Shown here in pieces: positions 26,234-35,456 of a stretch of DNA of 64,000 nucleotides. A model generated the notes under the pieces. That model was not told the DNA's origin. It was given only the letters and a program-made list of their open reading frames with translations, and made no database searches. The position numbers and the translations under genes are program-made. The DNA comes from Bradyrhizobium sp. (lineage in GTDB: Bacteria; Pseudomonadota; Alphaproteobacteria; Rhizobiales; Xanthobacteraceae). The DNA is taken from NCBI RefSeq assembly GCF_016213215.1, contig NZ_JACRAW010000154.1, positions 1 through 64,000 of the forward strand, read 5' to 3'. The first letter of the stretch is position 1. Each line of letters opens with the position of its first letter.

Positions 26234-26261
26234 AAAAGCCGCCCCGAGAGAGGCGGCTTTT
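26234..26261. terminator. Bidirectional intrinsic terminator
   Basis: A perfect 10-bp stem (AAAAGCCGCC / GGCGGCTTTT) with an 8-base loop and T-runs in both directions. It lies between convergent pncB and the PEP-CTERM gene and can serve both. Confidence 0.85.
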
Positions 26262-26287
26262 GTGTGGTTCTTGTTGTCTGCCGAAAA

Positions 26288-27118
26288 TTAAGCTGCTCCG
26301 AGCGTCATCTTATTCTTCCGCCGGTAAGCGATGAAGCCGAGGCCGGCGAAGCCGAGGAGCATCATGGCCCAGGTGCCCGGCTCCGGCACTGGTGTGATAT
26401 TGAACGTGCCACTGCCGCTCACGCCGTCGATCGAGTACGTCCCCACAAACTTGAACGGAGTTCCCGGATATGCCGCGAGTGCATCGATCTCTGCCTGTTG
26501 GTCGGCAAGCGAGCAGCCAACACAATATGCGGGAAACGAGTTGCCTGAACCGCGACCGAAGATTGCATCGACAAGCTGCGTGTTGGGACCGCTCTTAATC
26601 CATGTATCGTCACTACCGCCCAGTTGACCGTCCGCTCCGTACAGCACGCCGACATAGCCGGTGCCGTAGTCGTACTCGCCGGCGGCATAGCCAAACTTAA
26701 GCGCATTGGACGCGTCGGTGCTGTAGGCATTGAGCGCCATATTCGAGATCGAGAATTTGGTGCCGTCCGAACCGACAATGCTCACCGCAAAGTGCATGCG
26801 CGTGCCATGTTCAAGGGCGTAATCAGGGCCGAACACGTTTCCTGGATCCACCTTGCCCATCCATGACGGGAAGCCGGTCACGATGCCTTGTGCTGCAGTA
26901 ATGTTTGAATTCGGTACGAACGCCGCCGGTCCGGAGCCGGTGGCAATCCCGCCATTCATCATGCCGGCAACCGCATTTGCCTCAGCACCGGCAAACCAGG
27001 CCGAGCTGAAGCCATTGGGGGCGAGCCACGGCACGACATTGATAACGATGTCGGCCTTGGCGGCTGTAGAAAGCACAGCGAGGAGGGCCGACGCCAGCGC
27101 CACCGATTTAAGCTTCAT
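26288..27118 (-). CDS. Exported protein with PEP-CTERM sorting signal
   Basis: 276 residues from the ATG at 27118, where GGAG lies seven bases upstream. An N-terminal signal peptide (LKSVALASALLAVLSTAAKA) is followed by a beta-rich extracellular part and a C-terminal tripartite sorting tail: VPEPGTW, a hydrophobic helix (AMMLLGFAGLGFIAY) and a basic end RRKNK. Such proteins are cut by an exosortase, usually linked to polysaccharide export. No exosortase gene is in the window. The body has no recognised enzymatic motif. Two Cys near YCVGCS may form a disulfide. Confidence 0.85.
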   Translation of the reverse strand: MKLKSVALASALLAVLSTAAKADIVINVVPWLAPNGFSSAWFAGAEANAVAGMMNGGIATGSGPAAFVPNSNITAAQGIVTGFPSWMGKVDPGNVFGPDYALEHGTRMHFAVSIVGSDGTKFSISNMALNAYSTDASNALKFGYAAGEYDYGTGYVGVLYGADGQLGGSDDTWIKSGPNTQLVDAIFGRGSGNSFPAYCVGCSLADQQAEIDALAAYPGTPFKFVGTYSIDGVSGSGTFNITPVPEPGTWAMMLLGFAGLGFIAYRRKNKMTLGAA

Positions 27119-27524
27119 TTCAATCTCCATTTACTTTCTCTTAACCTACAAAATGCTCGCCTCATTCTCAACCAAAGGTTTGTCCGTGCAATCGATAATC
27201 GCTTGCAAGAGATCCATGTTGCAGTTGCAAGATGAAAACCATGAGCACCATAGGCGACGTTCAACGTAGCGTGTTGCGCAACTGACGATGTAGCGGACGA
27301 CCAAAAGCCACCTTGTCTTCGCGCAGCCCGGCGGGATTGGAGACCCGGCTCCGGTCACAGGAGCCCTGCCCTTCAATGGTGCCGCGACATGAATGAAATC
27401 GGCCTGACGACGCCCGCGGCGGGCTAGCTCAATCGTTCTCTTATTGAGAAAGCACCGATCGCTAAAATCCATTGGTACAGCAACTTCGCCGGTGGCTTGA
27501 TGGTCTAGTCCAGGGACCAGCCCC
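27119..27524. other. Divergent intergenic region, 406 bp, nothing recognised
   Basis: It separates the PEP-CTERM gene from the nitronate monooxygenase gene. A minus-strand open frame (27146-27565) shows no family resemblance and overlaps the next gene. No operator or terminator was recognised. Confidence 0.35.
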
Positions 27525-28505
27525 ATGCCCACCATCTCGAACCGGCTCACGCGAACGCTCAACATCGAGCACCCGATTCTTTCCGCGCCGATGGCCTTCG
27601 CCAGCGGCGGCGCGCTGGCCGCGGCTGTCAGCGCCGCAGGCGGACTTGGCTTGATCGGCGGCGGCTATGGTGATTCGACGTGGCTGGACCAAGAATTCGA
27701 CCTCGCCGCGGGGCAGCGCGTCGGCGTCGGCTTCATCACCTGGTCACTGCGCAAGTCGCCGTCATTGCTCACCGAGGTGCTGAAACGCCGCCCGGCGGCG
27801 GTGATGTTGTCGTTCGGCGACCCGCGTCCTTTCGTCGAGGAGATCCGCGGCGCGGGCGCGCTGGTGATCTGCCAATGCCAGAACGTCGATCACATCTGGG
27901 ACGCGATTGACGTCGGCGCTGACATTGTTGTCGCACAGGGCGCGGAAGCGGGTGGTCACGGTTCACTTCGCGGCACGCTGCCCTTCGTTCCGGAGGCCGC
28001 TGACCTGCTCGCCGCCCATTCGCCGAAATCCATGCTGCTCGCAGCAGGCGGCATCGCCGACGGGCGCGGCCTTGCCGCAGCCTTGATGCTGGGCGCGGAC
28101 GGCGTTCTCGTCGGGACGCGGTTGTGGGCATCGTCGGATGCACTTGTGCACCGGCGGCACCAGGAAGCGATCGTCGAAGCCAACGGCGACGGAACGATCC
28201 GAACGACGGTCGTGGACATTGCCCGTCAAATTCCGTGGCCTCGCGGCTTCACGGCGCGCGTTCGCCGCAACGCCTTTGTGCAGCGTTGGCACGGTCGCGA
28301 GAACGAGCTCGAACAGAATGCCGCCATCGAAGGGCCTCGCTACCGGCAAGCTTTCGCCGAAGGCGATCCGGACAACACCGGCGTCTGGTTTGGCGAGGCC
28401 GCCGGTCTGATCGGCGCGATCGAACCGGCCTCCGTCATCGTCAAGCGAATGGCGGCGGATGCGGCCGACCTGCTTGCCGGCCATGCGGGAACGACTCTTG
28501 CCTGA
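27525..28505 (+). CDS. Nitronate monooxygenase (2-nitropropane dioxygenase family)
   Basis: 326 residues, FMN-dependent TIM barrel. Seen: the N-terminal HPILSAPMAFASGG motif, GGLGLIGGGYGD, VVAQGAEAGGHG with the catalytic His region, and LLAAGGIADGRGLAAALMLGADGVLVGTRLWAS, which forms the phosphate-binding end of the barrel. It oxidises alkyl nitronates, using FMN and O2. The convergent TetR gene lies 36 bases after its stop. Length is normal. Confidence 0.9.
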   Translation: MPTISNRLTRTLNIEHPILSAPMAFASGGALAAAVSAAGGLGLIGGGYGDSTWLDQEFDLAAGQRVGVGFITWSLRKSPSLLTEVLKRRPAAVMLSFGDPRPFVEEIRGAGALVICQCQNVDHIWDAIDVGADIVVAQGAEAGGHGSLRGTLPFVPEAADLLAAHSPKSMLLAAGGIADGRGLAAALMLGADGVLVGTRLWASSDALVHRRHQEAIVEANGDGTIRTTVVDIARQIPWPRGFTARVRRNAFVQRWHGRENELEQNAAIEGPRYRQAFAEGDPDNTGVWFGEAAGLIGAIEPASVIVKRMAADAADLLAGHAGTTLA

Positions 28506-28541
28506 TGACCTCCGGTCGTTTCGCCTTCTCGTGACGCGCCC

Positions 28542-29183
28542 TCAGGCCTTGCGCGGCACCGCCCGTTGAACGGGGATGATGCCGAGCCCGGCGAGATGGG
28601 TATCGACGAACTGCGCAAGCTGCTGGCGCAGGCTGTCCGGCGGCACGGCCACCATGCGCTCCTCCAGGCCGAGCGAGATGATGCCATGCACCGCCGAGAA
28701 CAGCATGCGCGACAACAGCGCGACCTCTGTCTCGTCGTGATCGGGCATTAGGTGGAGCAGCGGCGCGTGCATCAGGGCGAAGGCCTGCATGACCATGCGC
28801 AGGATGTCCTCGGGAAACGGCCGGTCGTCCTCCATCCGGTGTTCGAACAATGACCGCAGCAGGTTGGCGTGCTCGGTGGCGAAGCCGAGATAGGCCGCGG
28901 CCAGCCCGTGCAACTGGCGGATCGGATCGTCCGTGGACACCGCGGCGAGGCGCTCGGTCAGCGCCTGAACCGTCTCCCGGTTCACGGTCAGGATCAGACC
29001 GTCGAAGTCCCCGAACTCGTTATAGACGCTCCCGATGGAGCAGTCGGCGGCCTCGGCCACGTCCCGAACCTTCAATGCTCTCAAGCCCTTAGCCGCAATG
29101 ATCCAGCGCGTGGTCTCGAGCATCAGGACCCGCCTCTTGCCCTTCTTTCGTTCACGCAGAGATTCTTCTTGAACATTGTTCAT
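28542..29183 (-). CDS. TetR-family transcription regulator
   Basis: About 213 residues. The N-terminal helix-turn-helix is typical (RDVAEAADCSIGSVYNEFGDFDGLI), followed by a helical ligand-binding domain. Two ATGs (29183 and 29207) are possible, and each lies inside one copy of the repeated palindrome TTGAACATTGTTCA, so repressor binding would cover the translation start and promoter region. I chose the downstream ATG because the upstream one adds only eight residues. It faces the small gene at 29234 and the acyltransferase gene, its likely targets along with itself. Confidence 0.88.
   Translation of the reverse strand: MNNVQEESLRERKKGKRRVLMLETTRWIIAAKGLRALKVRDVAEAADCSIGSVYNEFGDFDGLILTVNRETVQALTERLAAVSTDDPIRQLHGLAAAYLGFATEHANLLRSLFEHRMEDDRPFPEDILRMVMQAFALMHAPLLHLMPDHDETEVALLSRMLFSAVHGIISLGLEERMVAVPPDSLRQQLAQFVDTHLAGLGIIPVQRAVPRKA
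29169..29182. promoter_or_regulatory. TetR operator copy 1
   Basis: TTGAACATTGTTCA, a near-perfect palindrome, overlapping the first codons of the TetR gene. It is identical over 14 bases to copy 2, 31 bases away. Two identical palindromes beside a TetR gene indicate autoregulation. Confidence 0.75.
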
Positions 29184-29199
29184 TTTTGCGCTATCCGTG

Positions 29200-29214
29200 T
29201 TGAACATTGTTCAA
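29200..29214. promoter_or_regulatory. TetR operator copy 2
   Basis: TTGAACATTGTTCAA, a complete 15-base palindrome in the gap between the TetR gene and the small gene at 29234, ending 19 bases before that start. Confidence 0.8.
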
Positions 29215-29233
29215 ATAACCGGAGGCCACCGAA

Positions 29234-29512
29234 ATGGCAATGCTTGTTTCTCACATCGCAACCACCTTTGCCGAGGACGCCGCGGCGCTCGTCACAGGTT
29301 TTGGCCGGGTCCTGCTTCACCTCGCCATGGCCCCGATCGAACGCATCGCCAATGCCTGCGACGTCGCCGGCGTGCTTTCCGAACGACGCGCGGCATTGCG
29401 GATGTGGCGCACTTCTCACGCCATACGCCTCTCAACTCCGCGTTCGGCGCGCCGGCGCGGCGGCCTTTTCCGCTGCCTCACCCCCTTCCGCTTCCTCTCT
29501 GATCTGACCTGA
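29234..29512 (+). CDS. Small hypothetical protein under TetR control
   Basis: 92 residues with a good GGAGG ribosome site ten bases before the ATG and a palindromic operator just upstream. The first 45 residues are helical and amphipathic (LVSHIATTFAEDAAALVTGFGRVLLHLAM); the rest is Arg-rich. No family is recognised. The ribosome site and operator placement make a real gene more likely than a chance frame. Confidence 0.6.
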   Translation: MAMLVSHIATTFAEDAAALVTGFGRVLLHLAMAPIERIANACDVAGVLSERRAALRMWRTSHAIRLSTPRSARRRGGLFRCLTPFRFLSDLT

Positions 29513-29741
29513 AGGTTGGCCTCGTGCAGCCTGCCCTCCCCGGCCAAACCATTTGCAGCCTTCATGAGACTAACGGAAGGCCGGCCGATCGAGGAAGCCA
29601 GGACCGAGACATTGCTGAGCGCCGACAGAGACTGAGGCTGCGCACGTTAATACCTCGTTGTGCATTCCACGCGTCCCGCCTTGCATTCCCGGGCGACGGG
29701 ACAGGACATTCAAACTTGAATTGACAGACACAGGACCAGCC

Positions 29742-32700
29742 ATGATCAAGGAGTTGCTGTCGTCACGCCGTTTCGCCCCGCTGTTCGGGGCGCAATTCTT
29801 CTCGGCCCTGAACGACAACGTACTGAAGAACGCGCTCGTCATCATCCTGCTCTATGGCGCCGCGGCCGGGCACGGAGATGCGCTGGTGACGTTCGCGGGC
29901 GCGGTGTTCATCTTCCCCTTCTTCATCCTGTCGGGGCTCGGAGGCGAGCTTGCCGACAAATACGTCAAGTCGGTGGTGGCAAGGCGCCTCAAGTTCGCCG
30001 AGATCTTCGCTGCCGGCTTTGCTGCGGCGGGCTTCTTTCTGCACTCGGTGCCTCTGCTGTTCGCCGCGCTGGCCCTGTTCGGGATCATCGCCGCCCTGTT
30101 CGGTCCGGTGAAATACGCGATGCTGCCCGACCAGCTCACGGTCGGCGAACTCGCGACCGGCAACGCGCTGGTGGAGGGCGCGACCTTCATGGCGATCCTG
30201 CTCGGCACCATCGCCGGCGGCCAATTCGTGGCCGACTCCGCCCATATGGGCTGGGTCTCTTCCGCCGTCGTCGTGCTCGCCCTGTTGTCGTGGGCCTTCG
30301 CTGCGCAGATTCCGCAGACGGCGCCTTCCGCGCCCGAGCTCAACATCACGACCAATCCGTGGACCTCGACCCTTGGACTATTAAAGACGCTCTATGCCGA
30401 CGCGCGCCTGTGGGACGGCATGGTGATCGTGTCCTGGTTCTGGCTGGTCGGCGCCGTCGTGCTGTCGTTGCTGCCCGCGCTGGTGAAGGACGTCGTCGGC
30501 GGCACCGAGGGCGTGGTGACGCTGTGCCTTGGCGTCTTTGCGATCGGCATTGCCGCGGGCTCGCTGTTCGCGGCGCATCTCAGCCATGTGCGCCCCAATC
30601 TGGCGCTGGTGCCGATCGGCGCGATCATCATGGGCTTCGTCGGCCTCGACCTCGCCTGGGCCGTCGGCGTGACGACGCGCGGGACAGAGATCTCGCCGCT
30701 CGGCTTTGCGACCTCCGTCGGGGGCCTGCGGATGCTGGTCGACTTCGCCCTGTTCGCGGTCGGCGGCGGCCTGTTCGTCGTGCCGTCCTTCGCCGCGGTG
30801 CAGGCCTGGTCGGCGCCGTCCGAGCGCGCCCGCGTTATCGCCGCCGGCAACGTGCTGCAGGCGGCCTTTATGGTCGCCGGCTCGCTGTTCGTCGCATTGC
30901 TGCAGGCCGCCGGTCTGCCGATCGCCTGGATCTTCTTCGGCCTCGGGGTTTTGAGCTTCGGCGCGGTCTGGTTCGTGCTGAGCAAATGGGGCAAGGAGGG
31001 CGTGCGCGATTTTGGCGCGCTCTTGTTCCGCGCCCTCTTCCGCACCGAGGTCCGGGGTCTGGAGAACCTGCCGCCCGCCGGCACGCGCATGCTGATTGCG
31101 CCCAACCATGTCAGCCTGATCGATGGCCCGCTGTTGCACGCCGTGCTGCCGATCGACGCCAGCTTTGCCGTCGATACGGGGATCGCCAAGGCATGGTGGG
31201 CGAAGCCCTTCCTCAGGATAATCCGGCACTACACCATGGATCCGACAAAGCCGCTGGCCGCGCGCGATCTGATCAAGCTGGTATCGGCCGGCGAGCCGGT
31301 GGTGATCTTCCCCGAAGGGCGCATCACGGTCTCCGGCTCACTGATGAAGGTCTATGACGGCACCGCGATGATAGCGGACAAGGCTGATGCGGTCGTCGTT
31401 CCCGTGCGCATCGAAGGCGCGCAGCGCTCCTATCTGAGCTACTTGAAGAACGGCGAGATCAAGCGCTCGTGGTTTCCAAAGGTGACGATCTCGATCCTGC
31501 CGCCGGTGAAGCTCGAGGTCGACGGCAGCCTGAAGGGCAAGCAGCGCCGCAATGCCGCCGGCGCCGCGCTCCAGGACGTCATGATCGACGCAATCGTCAA
31601 GACCGCGATGCTCGACCAGACGCTGTTCCAGGCGCTCGCTCACGCCTATCGCGACCGCGACACCGGCAAGGTCGTGATCGAGGACGCGCTCGGCACCAAG
31701 CTCACCTATCGCAAGCTGATCGCCGGCGCGCAGGTGCTGAGCCGAAAGCTCGAGACCGGCACGGCGATCGACGAGAATATCGGCGTGCTGCTGCCGAACT
31801 CGGCGGGCGTTGCCGTCGTCTTCATGGCGCTGCAGAACATCGGACGGGTGCCGGCGATGCTGAATTTCTCGGCCGGCGCGGTCAACGTACTGGCGGCGAT
31901 GAAGGCGGCGCAGGTCAAGACGGTGCTGACCTCGCAAGCGTTCATCGAGAAGGGCAAGCTCGACAAGCTCATTGCCGCGATCTCCACAGAGGCGAACATC
32001 GTCTATCTCGAGGACATCCGTGCTTCCGTCGGCCTTCTCGACAAGGTGCGCGGCTTTGCCGCCGGAACGACGCCGGGCGTCGCCCGCAATGCCAACGATC
32101 CCGCCGTCATCCTGTTCACCTCGGGCTCCGAAGGCACGCCCAAGGGCGTCGTGCTGTCCCACCGCAACATCCTCGCCAATGCGGCCCAGGCGCTGGCGCG
32201 GGTCGACGCCAATGCCAACGACAAGGTGTTCAACGTGCTGCCGGTCTTCCATTCGTTCGGATTGACGGGCGGGATGATGATGCCGCTGCTCGCGGGCATT
32301 CCGATCTTCATGTACCCCTCGCCCCTGCACTACCGGATCGTGCCGGAATTGATCTACCAGACCGGCGCCACGATCCTGTTCGGCACCGATACGTTCCTGA
32401 CCGGCTATGCCCGGTCGGCGCACGCCTACGACTTCCGTACCCTGCGCCTGGTGCTTGCCGGCGCGGAAGCGGTGAAGGACCGCACGCGACAGGTCTATAT
32501 GGATCGCTACGGCATTCGCATCCTCGAAGGCTACGGCGTGACCGAGACCGCTCCCGTGCTGGCGATGAACACGCCGATGGCGAACCGTCCGGGCACCGTG
32601 GGACGGCTGTCGCCGCTGATGGAATACCGGCTCGATCCGGTCCCCGGCATCGACGAAGGCGGCCGACTGTCGGTGCGTGGCCCCAACGTCATGCTCGGCT

Positions 32701-33146
32701 ACCTGCGCGCGGAAAATCCGGGCGTGCTGGAGCCGCTGCCGGACGGCTGGCATGACACCGGCGACATCGTGGCGATCGACAGCGCAGGCTTCATCGCCAT
32801 TAAGGGCCGCGCCAAGCGCTTTGCCAAGATCGCCGGCGAGATGGTGTCGCTCTCCGCGGTGGAGGCAATGGCCGCAACGCTGTGGCCGCAGGCGATGTCG
32901 GTCGCCGTCTCGATCCCCGATCAGCGCAAGGGCGAGCGCATCGTGCTGCTGACGACGCAGAAGGATGCGGATCGCAGCGCCATGCAGCGCCAAGCCAAGA
33001 CGACCGGCGCCTCCGAACTCGCCGTTCCCGCCGCGATCCAGGTGGTCGACAACGTGCCGTTGCTCGGCTCGGGCAAGACCGACTACGTGGCTGCGACGGC
33101 GCTGGCGCGCGAGCTTGCGCCGGGCCCGGAGCTGGAGGTTGCCTGA
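29742..33146 (+). CDS. Three-domain acyltransferase / acyl-ACP synthetase (Aas-type with LplT-like transporter)
   Basis: 1134 residues from the ATG at 29742. Order: an MFS transporter of about 400 residues similar to lysophospholipid transporter LplT (SALNDNVLKNALVIILLYG), a PlsC-type acyltransferase with the NHVSLID (HX4D) and FPEGRITVSGSL motifs, then an AMP-forming acyl-ligase domain with LFTSGSEGTPKGVVLSHRN. E. coli encodes LplT and Aas separately; here all three parts are one protein. It should import lysophospholipid, activate a fatty acid and re-acylate the lipid at the inner membrane. Family members of this fused form exist, so the fusion itself is not new. Confidence 0.9.
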   Translation: MIKELLSSRRFAPLFGAQFFSALNDNVLKNALVIILLYGAAAGHGDALVTFAGAVFIFPFFILSGLGGELADKYVKSVVARRLKFAEIFAAGFAAAGFFLHSVPLLFAALALFGIIAALFGPVKYAMLPDQLTVGELATGNALVEGATFMAILLGTIAGGQFVADSAHMGWVSSAVVVLALLSWAFAAQIPQTAPSAPELNITTNPWTSTLGLLKTLYADARLWDGMVIVSWFWLVGAVVLSLLPALVKDVVGGTEGVVTLCLGVFAIGIAAGSLFAAHLSHVRPNLALVPIGAIIMGFVGLDLAWAVGVTTRGTEISPLGFATSVGGLRMLVDFALFAVGGGLFVVPSFAAVQAWSAPSERARVIAAGNVLQAAFMVAGSLFVALLQAAGLPIAWIFFGLGVLSFGAVWFVLSKWGKEGVRDFGALLFRALFRTEVRGLENLPPAGTRMLIAPNHVSLIDGPLLHAVLPIDASFAVDTGIAKAWWAKPFLRIIRHYTMDPTKPLAARDLIKLVSAGEPVVIFPEGRITVSGSLMKVYDGTAMIADKADAVVVPVRIEGAQRSYLSYLKNGEIKRSWFPKVTISILPPVKLEVDGSLKGKQRRNAAGAALQDVMIDAIVKTAMLDQTLFQALAHAYRDRDTGKVVIEDALGTKLTYRKLIAGAQVLSRKLETGTAIDENIGVLLPNSAGVAVVFMALQNIGRVPAMLNFSAGAVNVLAAMKAAQVKTVLTSQAFIEKGKLDKLIAAISTEANIVYLEDIRASVGLLDKVRGFAAGTTPGVARNANDPAVILFTSGSEGTPKGVVLSHRNILANAAQALARVDANANDKVFNVLPVFHSFGLTGGMMMPLLAGIPIFMYPSPLHYRIVPELIYQTGATILFGTDTFLTGYARSAHAYDFRTLRLVLAGAEAVKDRTRQVYMDRYGIRILEGYGVTETAPVLAMNTPMANRPGTVGRLSPLMEYRLDPVPGIDEGGRLSVRGPNVMLGYLRAENPGVLEPLPDGWHDTGDIVAIDSAGFIAIKGRAKRFAKIAGEMVSLSAVEAMAATLWPQAMSVAVSIPDQRKGERIVLLTTQKDADRSAMQRQAKTTGASELAVPAAIQVVDNVPLLGSGKTDYVAATALARELAPGPELEVA

Positions 33147-33159
33147 AGCCGGCAACCCG

Positions 33160-33339
33160 GCCTTCCTTGACTCAAGGGCCGCGCGACCGCCCGGAGTGGT
33201 CCTGCTTCACGGCATCGCGCGGACCTCACGATCGCTCCGGAAACTCGAACGAGCGCTGCAGGCATCCGGCTTTGCAACGCTGAACCTCAATTATCCCAGC
33301 CGCAGCAAACCCATCGAGGTGCATCTACTTGCACCATAG
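33160..33339 (+). pseudogene. Truncated alpha/beta-hydrolase fragment
   Basis: The frame encodes VVLLHGIARTSRSLRKLERAL followed by GFATLNLNYPSRSKPIE, the first strand, oxyanion loop and second strand of an alpha/beta hydrolase. It then runs into VHLLAP and a stop. The nucleophile elbow and the remaining roughly 200 residues are missing, so this is a remnant. It begins within a few bases of the end of the acyltransferase gene. The following 300 bases show no continuation in any frame that I can see. Confidence 0.65.
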
Positions 33340-33653
33340 TTGACCGGACGGGCCACACTTAGCCCCCAGCCCCGCGGCCCGGGCGCGGTCCCTCAGCCCC
33401 CTTTGCGTGAGGGCCGTGCTTCGGCCGAATGCGACCGCGCGGACATTTGCCGGCTTTCGCGCGCCTGGACACCCCCTCGGGTTCTTTCGACGCTCAGCGG
33501 TGGGTTCCATTAGCGGCAAGGACGCAAACCTGCGTGCTGGATTGATTGCTGAAGTTCCTTCTCGAAACAAAAATTGATCCCGCCCTCCCTACAAGTGGCT
33601 TGATTTTCCTCCCCCTTGCTAATCGCGCCGAGTTCTACCGCTGGAGCGCTCAA
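33340..33653. other. Intergenic region, 314 bp, after the hydrolase remnant
   Basis: No gene seen. It follows the breakpoint of the truncated hydrolase, and no insertion-sequence ends or target duplications were recognised. Confidence 0.4.
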
Positions 33654-34010
33654 ATGACGAAGCGGATTTCGTCGATCACGTTTGCCGCTTCCCTTGCCAC
33701 GCTCTCATCTATCGGGATGCAAACTGCGCAGGCGAAGCAGCAATGCCGTGCCGAGATGCCATCAGGTCCGCACGGGCAGTGGTGGTCCTACCGTCTCATC
33801 GATGGCCGAAAGTGCTGGTACGAAGGCAAGCCTATGCTTTCGAAAGCCTTGTTGGAGTGGCCCCAGCGAACATCAGCACAGCCGGATTCCGGTGGAAAAA
33901 TCATGATCGCCAAAGAGAAGCCGGGAAATGCATCGGACGCACAAGCGTGGGCACCGCAGGACAATGATACTTTCGAAGCGCGATGGCGTGCCAGGGTTAG
34001 AGCGGATTAG
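33654..34010 (+). CDS. Small exported protein
   Basis: 118 residues from the ATG at 33654, with GGAG eight bases upstream; an upstream in-frame start at 33546 would bury the signal peptide. The N-terminus is a clear signal peptide (SSITFAASLATLSSIGMQTAQA). The mature part starts with QCRAEMPSGPHGQWWSYRLI and DGRKCWYEGKP, a two-Cys, Trp-rich pattern seen in small secreted proteins of Bradyrhizobium-type genomes. Function unknown. Confidence 0.7.
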   Translation: MTKRISSITFAASLATLSSIGMQTAQAKQQCRAEMPSGPHGQWWSYRLIDGRKCWYEGKPMLSKALLEWPQRTSAQPDSGGKIMIAKEKPGNASDAQAWAPQDNDTFEARWRARVRAD

Positions 34011-34355
34011 ATATCGATCTGAATGTCGCTGACCTCGAACGCGACGACGCCGAAGGCCGAAGGGTGCCTGCGACTGATTCATTGGATTGTCCGGATGAGA
34101 GTCGCCGTTGATCTTCATTGCGTGCGCGGCCGGCGGTGAACAGACGGCATGGCGGCGGTTGCGCAACTTCCGTTCACAGCTCACGGCTGGTGACCTCATG
34201 GATCGTTAAACCACAGCTGCAATTCGAAGCTAACGGGCATGCGCACCATCGCCGAGTTCGTCGCGAGCCCGGAGATCCTCGATGCCGCAGCCGCTTGATG
34301 CCGCATTCTTCCGAGCCAACCAACCCGATAGCGCCTCGTGCCAGGTAGCTTGAGG
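34011..34355. other. Intergenic region, 345 bp, possible decayed reading frame
   Basis: No intact gene. On the minus strand near 34010-34120 a stretch reads like a conserved C-terminus (GVVAFEVSDIQIDI before a stop) that goes out of frame with the open frame upstream, so it may be a frameshifted remnant. Low certainty. Confidence 0.3.
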
Positions 34356-35456
34356 CTAGCCCGCCTGCCTGCGTTCCTGCGCATAGCGCACCAGCGCGGC
34401 GAAGCGGTAGATGCCGTGTACGAACTTGCCGTAGGGCAGTGTGATAAACAGCGCAAACACCGCACCCAGGTGGAGGGCAAGCAGCGGACCCATGGCGACA
34501 GTCTCGCGCAGGATGAGCAGGACGAGGCCGGTGATGCCGACGAGAAACAGCATGGCGACGAAGCCGACATCCATGCCGTAGCTTGTCTCATCGAGCAGCA
34601 CGGGATCGCGCCGCCACTTCGCGATGACGAGACCGATCGGACCGATCACGAGCCCGATGCCCCCCACCGTCCCGAGCAACACCGGAAGATCCCACCACGC
34701 GTAGGGCGCCTCGCGGCCAAACAGATAGTGATAGAGTGTGGCGACGCAGGTCGCGGCAAAGCACAACAGGAAGCCGTGGAAGGTCATGTGGTGGAAGAAC
34801 TTCCGCCGGTCGGTGGGTCGATCATCCTCGTTGTAGCAGCCGACGCCGCCGCCATCGAGGTAACGCAATTTGCCGGCATCGCGAACAGCCTGCCAGAGCG
34901 AGGCGCCGTCGGCGCGCATCCCGATCGGCGCGCCAATATCGCGCCAGAACGCGCGCACGCTCATCGCGAGCGCGACGATCGCATAAAGAAACGCGAAGCC
35001 GAACACAACCACCATCGCATTGTGGGGCATCAGCCTATAGAAGGCGCCGGGACCGGTGTGGATGGCCAGCAGCATCTGCCGGTCATTGAAAGCGGCAAAG
35101 CCGAGGATGAAGACCGCCATACTCAGCGCGGCGATAATGCTGATGATCAGGCCGTTTCGCGCGAACAGACCGGATAACGCCATCGGCCAGGCATAGGCCG
35201 CGTAGGATTGCGCACGGGCGACTGCCAGGGTCTTCGGCACATTGACGTTGAACTCATGTGGCGGCGAGAACTGGCAATCGACATAACAGGCGCCGCAGGC
35301 ATGGCAGAGGTTGGCGAGATAGTTGAGGTCGCCGTCGGAGAAGGCACGGCGCATCTCCATGGCGGGGAACACCGCGCACAGACCTTCACAATAGCGGCAG
35401 GAATTGCACACCGTCATCAGGCGGTCGGCTTCGTCGAGAATCCTAGTTTCGTGCAT
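34356..35456 (-). CDS. tcuB: Tricarballylate utilisation protein TcuB
   Basis: 366 residues from the ATG at 35456. Two [4Fe-4S]-type cysteine sets stand at the N-terminus (C17-x2-C20-x2-C23-x3-C27 and C51-x2-C54-x2-C57-x3-C61), followed by about six membrane helices with His residues that may bind heme. TcuB passes electrons from reduced TcuA flavin to the membrane. The start overlaps the tcuA stop by 14 bases, which indicates coupling. The order tcuA-tcuB with a divergent GntR-type regulator matches the known tcu arrangement, except that the MFS transporter TcuC is missing here. Confidence 0.88.
   Translation of the reverse strand: MHETRILDEADRLMTVCNSCRYCEGLCAVFPAMEMRRAFSDGDLNYLANLCHACGACYVDCQFSPPHEFNVNVPKTLAVARAQSYAAYAWPMALSGLFARNGLIISIIAALSMAVFILGFAAFNDRQMLLAIHTGPGAFYRLMPHNAMVVVFGFAFLYAIVALAMSVRAFWRDIGAPIGMRADGASLWQAVRDAGKLRYLDGGGVGCYNEDDRPTDRRKFFHHMTFHGFLLCFAATCVATLYHYLFGREAPYAWWDLPVLLGTVGGIGLVIGPIGLVIAKWRRDPVLLDETSYGMDVGFVAMLFLVGITGLVLLILRETVAMGPLLALHLGAVFALFITLPYGKFVHGIYRFAALVRYAQERRQAG

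Noticed and set aside
24574..26235. Very long minus-strand open frame opposite pncB
   Set aside because: It is antisense to a clear nicotinate phosphoribosyltransferase; high-GC codon use creates such mirror frames and no family pattern is present.
27146..27565. 139-residue minus-strand frame before the nitronate monooxygenase
   Set aside because: No ribosome site or family resemblance and it runs into the neighbouring gene.
31338..33155. Long minus-strand open frame opposite the acyl-ligase domain
   Set aside because: Composition is that of an antisense shadow (His/Arg/Gln-rich) and it covers a well-recognised coding region.
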